Positions 60,888-64,000 of a stretch of DNA of 64,000 nt are shown piece after piece. The notes beneath the pieces are model-generated. The model saw nothing but the letters and a program-made list of their open reading frames with translations, was not told the DNA's origin and searched no databases. How positions within the stretch are numbered: position 1 is the first letter of the stretch; each line of letters starts with the position of its first letter. Location of the stretch: assembly GCA_013388455.1 (NCBI GenBank), contig JACAFF010000003.1, positions 77,675-141,674 of the forward strand, written 5' to 3'. The DNA is from Nitrospirota bacterium (GTDB taxonomy: Bacteria > Nitrospirota > Thermodesulfovibrionia > Thermodesulfovibrionales > SM23-35). Position numbers and translations under genes: made by a program.

Positions 60888-61957
60888 TCAAAATATTTCA
60901 TAAGCCTTTTTATCGCATGCATCTTCTCTTCATGCCCTATGCTTGCGGAATGAATGGCTCTTTTCATGATATCGATCGTCTTGTCATATGTCTTCCTGTC
61001 CACAGGGAAAGGGGTTCCATCCTTACCGCCATGAGCAAAACTGAACCTTGCAGGATCACGATAGCTCGGTGGAGTTCCATAAATTATCTCTGATATAAGA
61101 CTCAATGCACGTATTGTTTTTGGACCTACACCTCTAATCCCGAGAAGTTTCTCAAAGTCTTCTGGTTGGTTCTCGTATGTCTTTGTAAGTATCCGGTGAA
61201 GTTTTTTCGGATCGATGTCAGATACAGTCACAAAATGTCTTTCAGCAAGATTGAGTGTCTGAATCTTTTTAATTTCTCTAACAGTCTTTTCAGGTTTTTG
61301 TTTTGATAAATCAGCACATGTCTTTCGTGTATCTTCACTTTCAACCGCAACGAGATTTAATGTTTTCACCCTTTTATCGCAACAGACCGCAGTATGTGGT
61401 TCAACTACAAAATCTGTTTTAGGATTTCCAAGCCAGTGATAACGTCTTGCTGTTCTTTTATTTTCGTTCAAACCCTGCTGTATCACGGACCATTCACCAT
61501 TCCCTGTAAAAATAAATACATGATGATAAAGCTGGTATCCATCCTGAACAGCAATATTGTCTACTTTTGCTGACATTCTACTTGCATATATAAGTGGTTC
61601 TGGATTAATAAGAAACCTCTCTGAATATATCCTGATCTGCTCTGGTGTTTTACGTGATGTTTTACCTTTTCCACCTGCAATAAAAACTCTAAGATCATCT
61701 TCCATTCCTCTAAGGCCTTCTTTTAATGCCCCTGTCACTGTTGTAGTAAGTCCGCTCGAATGCCAGTCAAAACCGAGCACACATCCCAACGCCTGAAACC
61801 AGTAAGGATCAGCAAGCTTTTGAAGAAATGCCTTCTGACCAAATTCGCTCACAATTGCATAGATAATCTCTCTTGAAAGCGATACCATTCTTTCAAAAAG
61901 CCATTTTGGAGCTTTACCATAATGGAGTGGCAATGTTGCGATTCCAGTTTTTGGCAT
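60884..61957 (-). CDS. DUF763 protein
   Basis: 357-residue protein of the DUF763 family, found mostly in archaea and thermophilic bacteria. Family features: T-G-I-A-T-L-P-L-H-Y-G-K-A-P near the start and the helix-hairpin-helix-like G-I-R-G-V-G-P-K-T-I-R-A-L (about 277-289), suggesting nucleic-acid binding. Function is unknown. Confidence 0.87.
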   Translation of the reverse strand: MPKTGIATLPLHYGKAPKWLFERMVSLSREIIYAIVSEFGQKAFLQKLADPYWFQALGCVLGFDWHSSGLTTTVTGALKEGLRGMEDDLRVFIAGGKGKTSRKTPEQIRIYSERFLINPEPLIYASRMSAKVDNIAVQDGYQLYHHVFIFTGNGEWSVIQQGLNENKRTARRYHWLGNPKTDFVVEPHTAVCCDKRVKTLNLVAVESEDTRKTCADLSKQKPEKTVREIKKIQTLNLAERHFVTVSDIDPKKLHRILTKTYENQPEDFEKLLGIRGVGPKTIRALSLISEIIYGTPPSYRDPARFSFAHGGKDGTPFPVDRKTYDKTIDIMKRAIHSASIGHEEKMHAIKRLMKYFD

Positions 61958-62109
61958 TAATAAATTATAGTATTCTGTGAAATTATTTACATTTTATTTT
62001 AATTTGGCCTTTTATTTTTAATATAAACTTATTTTATCCATTGGTTATAATATAAAAGGTTTATTATTTTAAAATATTGTTTTTAACATTATATATTTTG
62101 CTTAGATAA

Positions 62110-62460
62110 ATGTCTGTTCGGTGTTCATATTGCGGCAGAGAGTATGATATAACCCTGTTTGAATTTAACAGGTCGGTTATATGTATATGTGGAAATCGAG
62201 TCACAATGAGACATGAACAAAAGAAAGATAAGTCAATTTTTGCAAAAATTGCTGAAGACAAGCAGATAAATGAGATTAGAAGCATGGCTGATAGGATTGC
62301 TTTCCTTATTGTTTGCAGTGACTATCCTTTGATAGATATTGAAATTGAAAAACAGAAACTCAAGGATAGAATTTCAGAACTTTTCCCGGATAAAGTCTAT
62401 CTATATGACCTCATTTACGAATCAAGATTCAAAAGATTAATAGACCAGTTCAGGAATTAA
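62110..62460 (+). CDS. small zinc-ribbon protein
   Basis: 116 residues. The N-terminal C-S-Y-C-G (5-9) and C-I-C-G (26-29) would bind one zinc. The rest is a charged helical region. It resembles small bacterial proteins of unknown function. Divergent from DUF763, with 150 AT-rich bases between. It has no clear ribosome-binding site. Confidence 0.65.
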   Translation: MSVRCSYCGREYDITLFEFNRSVICICGNRVTMRHEQKKDKSIFAKIAEDKQINEIRSMADRIAFLIVCSDYPLIDIEIEKQKLKDRISELFPDKVYLYDLIYESRFKRLIDQFRN

Positions 62461-62577
62461 GAACCTGAAGCTGGTGGGCTACGTCGTCGAGCGGATTTTG
62501 GAACGGATATTTTTATTTTCCCAGTCCATTGCAACTCCCGCCTTATATTTTTTCCCTTTAATATATTTTTTGCTTTT

Positions 62578-63744
62578 TCACAGCTTTCTTCTGAAAATTG
62601 TAAAAAACTTCTCCTTTATTTTTTCAATAAACGGCCTCTTTAACCAATGATCAAGGGTTATCTTTATAGAGTGTCTTAAATCCTCATAGAAAATATCAGT
62701 CATCTGTTTTCCAAAACTTTCATCTATAATGCCTACATTACCTTCATCATTTCTTCTAAGTGACTGGAAATCAAGGTTAGCTGAACCGATAATACTCCAA
62801 ACTCCATCGAAAATAGCAGTCTTTGCGTGAAGAATTTCACCTTGATAATTATATATCTCAACTCCTGCTTTAAGAAGCTTTGTGTAGAATGCTCTTCCAG
62901 CATAATGGGCAGGTAATACATCAGACTTGCCAGGTAAAAGTAACTTTACATCTACTCCTCTTAGAACAGCATTTTCAAGTAACTGAAGCATCCTTTTGCT
63001 CGGAGTGAAATAGGCTGTTGTTATATAAATACTTTTTAATGCCTTGTTAAAGCTGTAATATATTAGTTTCCGCATCTTCCTCCTGCCTTTTGCTGAACTT
63101 GCAAAAATAGGTAGTACTGGTAGTCCATCTACTGCTGGCTCTACATTTTTTTGAAACTTTATAGGTTCCCCTTTCCATAGTTCCCAGCTTTTTTTGAAAA
63201 TATCTAACAATGTTTTAGCTATTGGCCCCTCAAGGAATATTCCTGTATCTCTCCACCCTTCCCTTTTCTTCAATCTGTAATATCCTCTGTATTCATTAGC
63301 AATATTTAACCCGCCTGTAAAAGCCATCGTTCCGTCAATTATGATAAGTTTTTTATGGTCTCTGTAAATATACTGAAAAGGTGAAGTCCATTTGAAGGGC
63401 CTCGATGCCCTGATATGAACTCCAGCCTCTTTTAGACTCTTCCAGAATTTTCTTGAAGTCCCCATAGAACCATAATGGTCGTAGAGAATATATACACTGA
63501 CTCCTTCAGAGGCTTTCTGCTTAAGTATGTCCGCAAGTTCAGTTCCTGTCTCGTCACTTCTGAATATATAAAATTCAAGGCAGATCAGCTTTTTTGCCTT
63601 TCTTACAGTATCAAAAATGTTCTGAAATGTCTCAACACCTTTCCACAAAAGTTTTACTGTGTTCCCTTCGACAAATGAAACTCCATATCCGTAAACTTTT
63701 TGAAGCATTTTTTTTGAATATGAAGTGTTTATCCCGGAAGTCAT
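62578..63744 (-). CDS. phospholipase D-type cardiolipin synthase (ClsB/ClsC-like)
   Basis: 388 residues with two HKD catalytic motifs: H-K-K-L-I-I-I-D (about 130) and H-A-K-T-A-I-F-D (about 305), each followed by a G-G or G-S-A-N. No N-terminal membrane pair is present, so it is closer to ClsB/ClsC than ClsA. It makes cardiolipin from phosphatidylglycerol or related lipids, complementing PgsA at the other end of the window. Confidence 0.88.
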   Translation of the reverse strand: MTSGINTSYSKKMLQKVYGYGVSFVEGNTVKLLWKGVETFQNIFDTVRKAKKLICLEFYIFRSDETGTELADILKQKASEGVSVYILYDHYGSMGTSRKFWKSLKEAGVHIRASRPFKWTSPFQYIYRDHKKLIIIDGTMAFTGGLNIANEYRGYYRLKKREGWRDTGIFLEGPIAKTLLDIFKKSWELWKGEPIKFQKNVEPAVDGLPVLPIFASSAKGRRKMRKLIYYSFNKALKSIYITTAYFTPSKRMLQLLENAVLRGVDVKLLLPGKSDVLPAHYAGRAFYTKLLKAGVEIYNYQGEILHAKTAIFDGVWSIIGSANLDFQSLRRNDEGNVGIIDESFGKQMTDIFYEDLRHSIKITLDHWLKRPFIEKIKEKFFTIFRRKL

Positions 63745-63842
63745 AGTTTAATGATTACCTAAATGGAGTTTTATGTCAATAAATAGAAGTATAGATATTT
63801 TTATGTTAAATAGTCTAAAATTTATTAATTAAGAAGTAAATA

Positions 63843-64000
63843 ATGTTTTTTTATATAAAGAATATTAGAGAAGAAGATTGTGCCTGTGACGTTTTGATAT
63901 TGCCTTTTATAGAAGGTAATACGGAGTATTATAGTCATCTTAATTCCTCTATTCAAAAATTAATCATGAAAATTTTTTCTAAGGAATTCAACGGTAAACA
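63843..64000 (+). CDS. pepA: N-terminus of probable leucyl aminopeptidase, cut by the window end
   Basis: An open frame from ATG 63843 runs off the end: M-F-F-Y-I-K-N-I-R-E-E-D-C-A-C-D, then V-L-I-L-P-F-I-E-G, and ends S-K-E-F-N-G-K. The pattern of strand, I-L-P/F-I-E-G and K-E-F-N-G-K resembles the N-terminal domain of M17 aminopeptidases. Only 52 codons are visible, so the call is tentative. Confidence 0.5.
   Translation, partial: MFFYIKNIREEDCACDVLILPFIEGNTEYYSHLNSSIQKLIMKIFSKEFNGK

Overview
The window comes from an AT-rich, Gram-negative, respiring anaerobe. Genus is not determined. The mix of a System II (ResB/CcsA) cytochrome c maturation pair, very many c-type haem motifs, arsenosugar-type glycosyltransferases, YedF and a SelD relic would fit Nitrospirota (Thermodesulfovibrio-like) or a Desulfobacterota relative. 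This is inferred from gene content only.

Layout. 1-12 kb (+ strand) is housekeeping and cofactor supply: PgsA, a DUF512 Fe-S protein, a lytic transglycosylase, NadA, DUF1992, a cobalamin-binding protein, a cobalamin riboswitch with a BtuB-like receptor, ResB, CcsA and HtpX. 10.8-14.2 kb holds three genes that look like a bacterial sphingolipid set: an epimerase/reductase, a serine palmitoyltransferase-type enzyme and an N-acyltransferase-like protein. 14.2-35 kb (- strand) is the most striking part. It contains seven multihaem c-type cytochromes with 71 CXXCH motifs, plus four sites of the form CX5CH or CX4CH. With them are a 758-aa outer-membrane beta-barrel, two GNA1162-like lipoproteins, a CsgG-like protein, a double-parvulin lipoprotein, YVTN and NHL beta-propellers, and a PAS-GGDEF protein at the 3' end. 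Four of the cytochromes are paralogues whose motif order resembles the OmcS hexahaem filament cytochrome of Geobacter. I read the block as an extracellular electron transfer system: filament-type cytochromes, large haem wires, an outer-membrane channel, and assembly and secretion helpers.

35-43.5 kb is a mixed region with signs of decay: an insertion-sequence relic, a phosphoglycerate mutase, an amber-interrupted gene, TIGR04282/TIGR04283-type glycosyltransferases, an Fe-S/VTT fusion, a radical SAM protein, YedF, a decayed selD, a rhodanese and a DoxX/MauE-like membrane protein. 43.7-58.5 kb (- strand) is a surface-glycan locus with glycosyltransferases, four methyltransferases, an asparagine synthetase, a sulfotransferase, a flippase and a winged-helix regulator. 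The regulator has two perfect tandem inverted repeats over its own start codon. 58.5-64 kb holds ScpA, a zinc alcohol dehydrogenase, a cupin, DUF763, a small zinc-ribbon protein, a phospholipase-D type cardiolipin synthase and the first part of a probable leucyl aminopeptidase.

How the parts fit. ResB/CcsA could load haem into the cytochromes. The parvulin, the CsgG-like proteins and the barrel could fold and export them, and the GGDEF protein could tie them to c-di-GMP signalling. Degenerate 7-bp tandem repeats recur at the gene borders of the cytochrome block. They create false N-terminal extensions and, in one cytochrome, encode much of the signal peptide.
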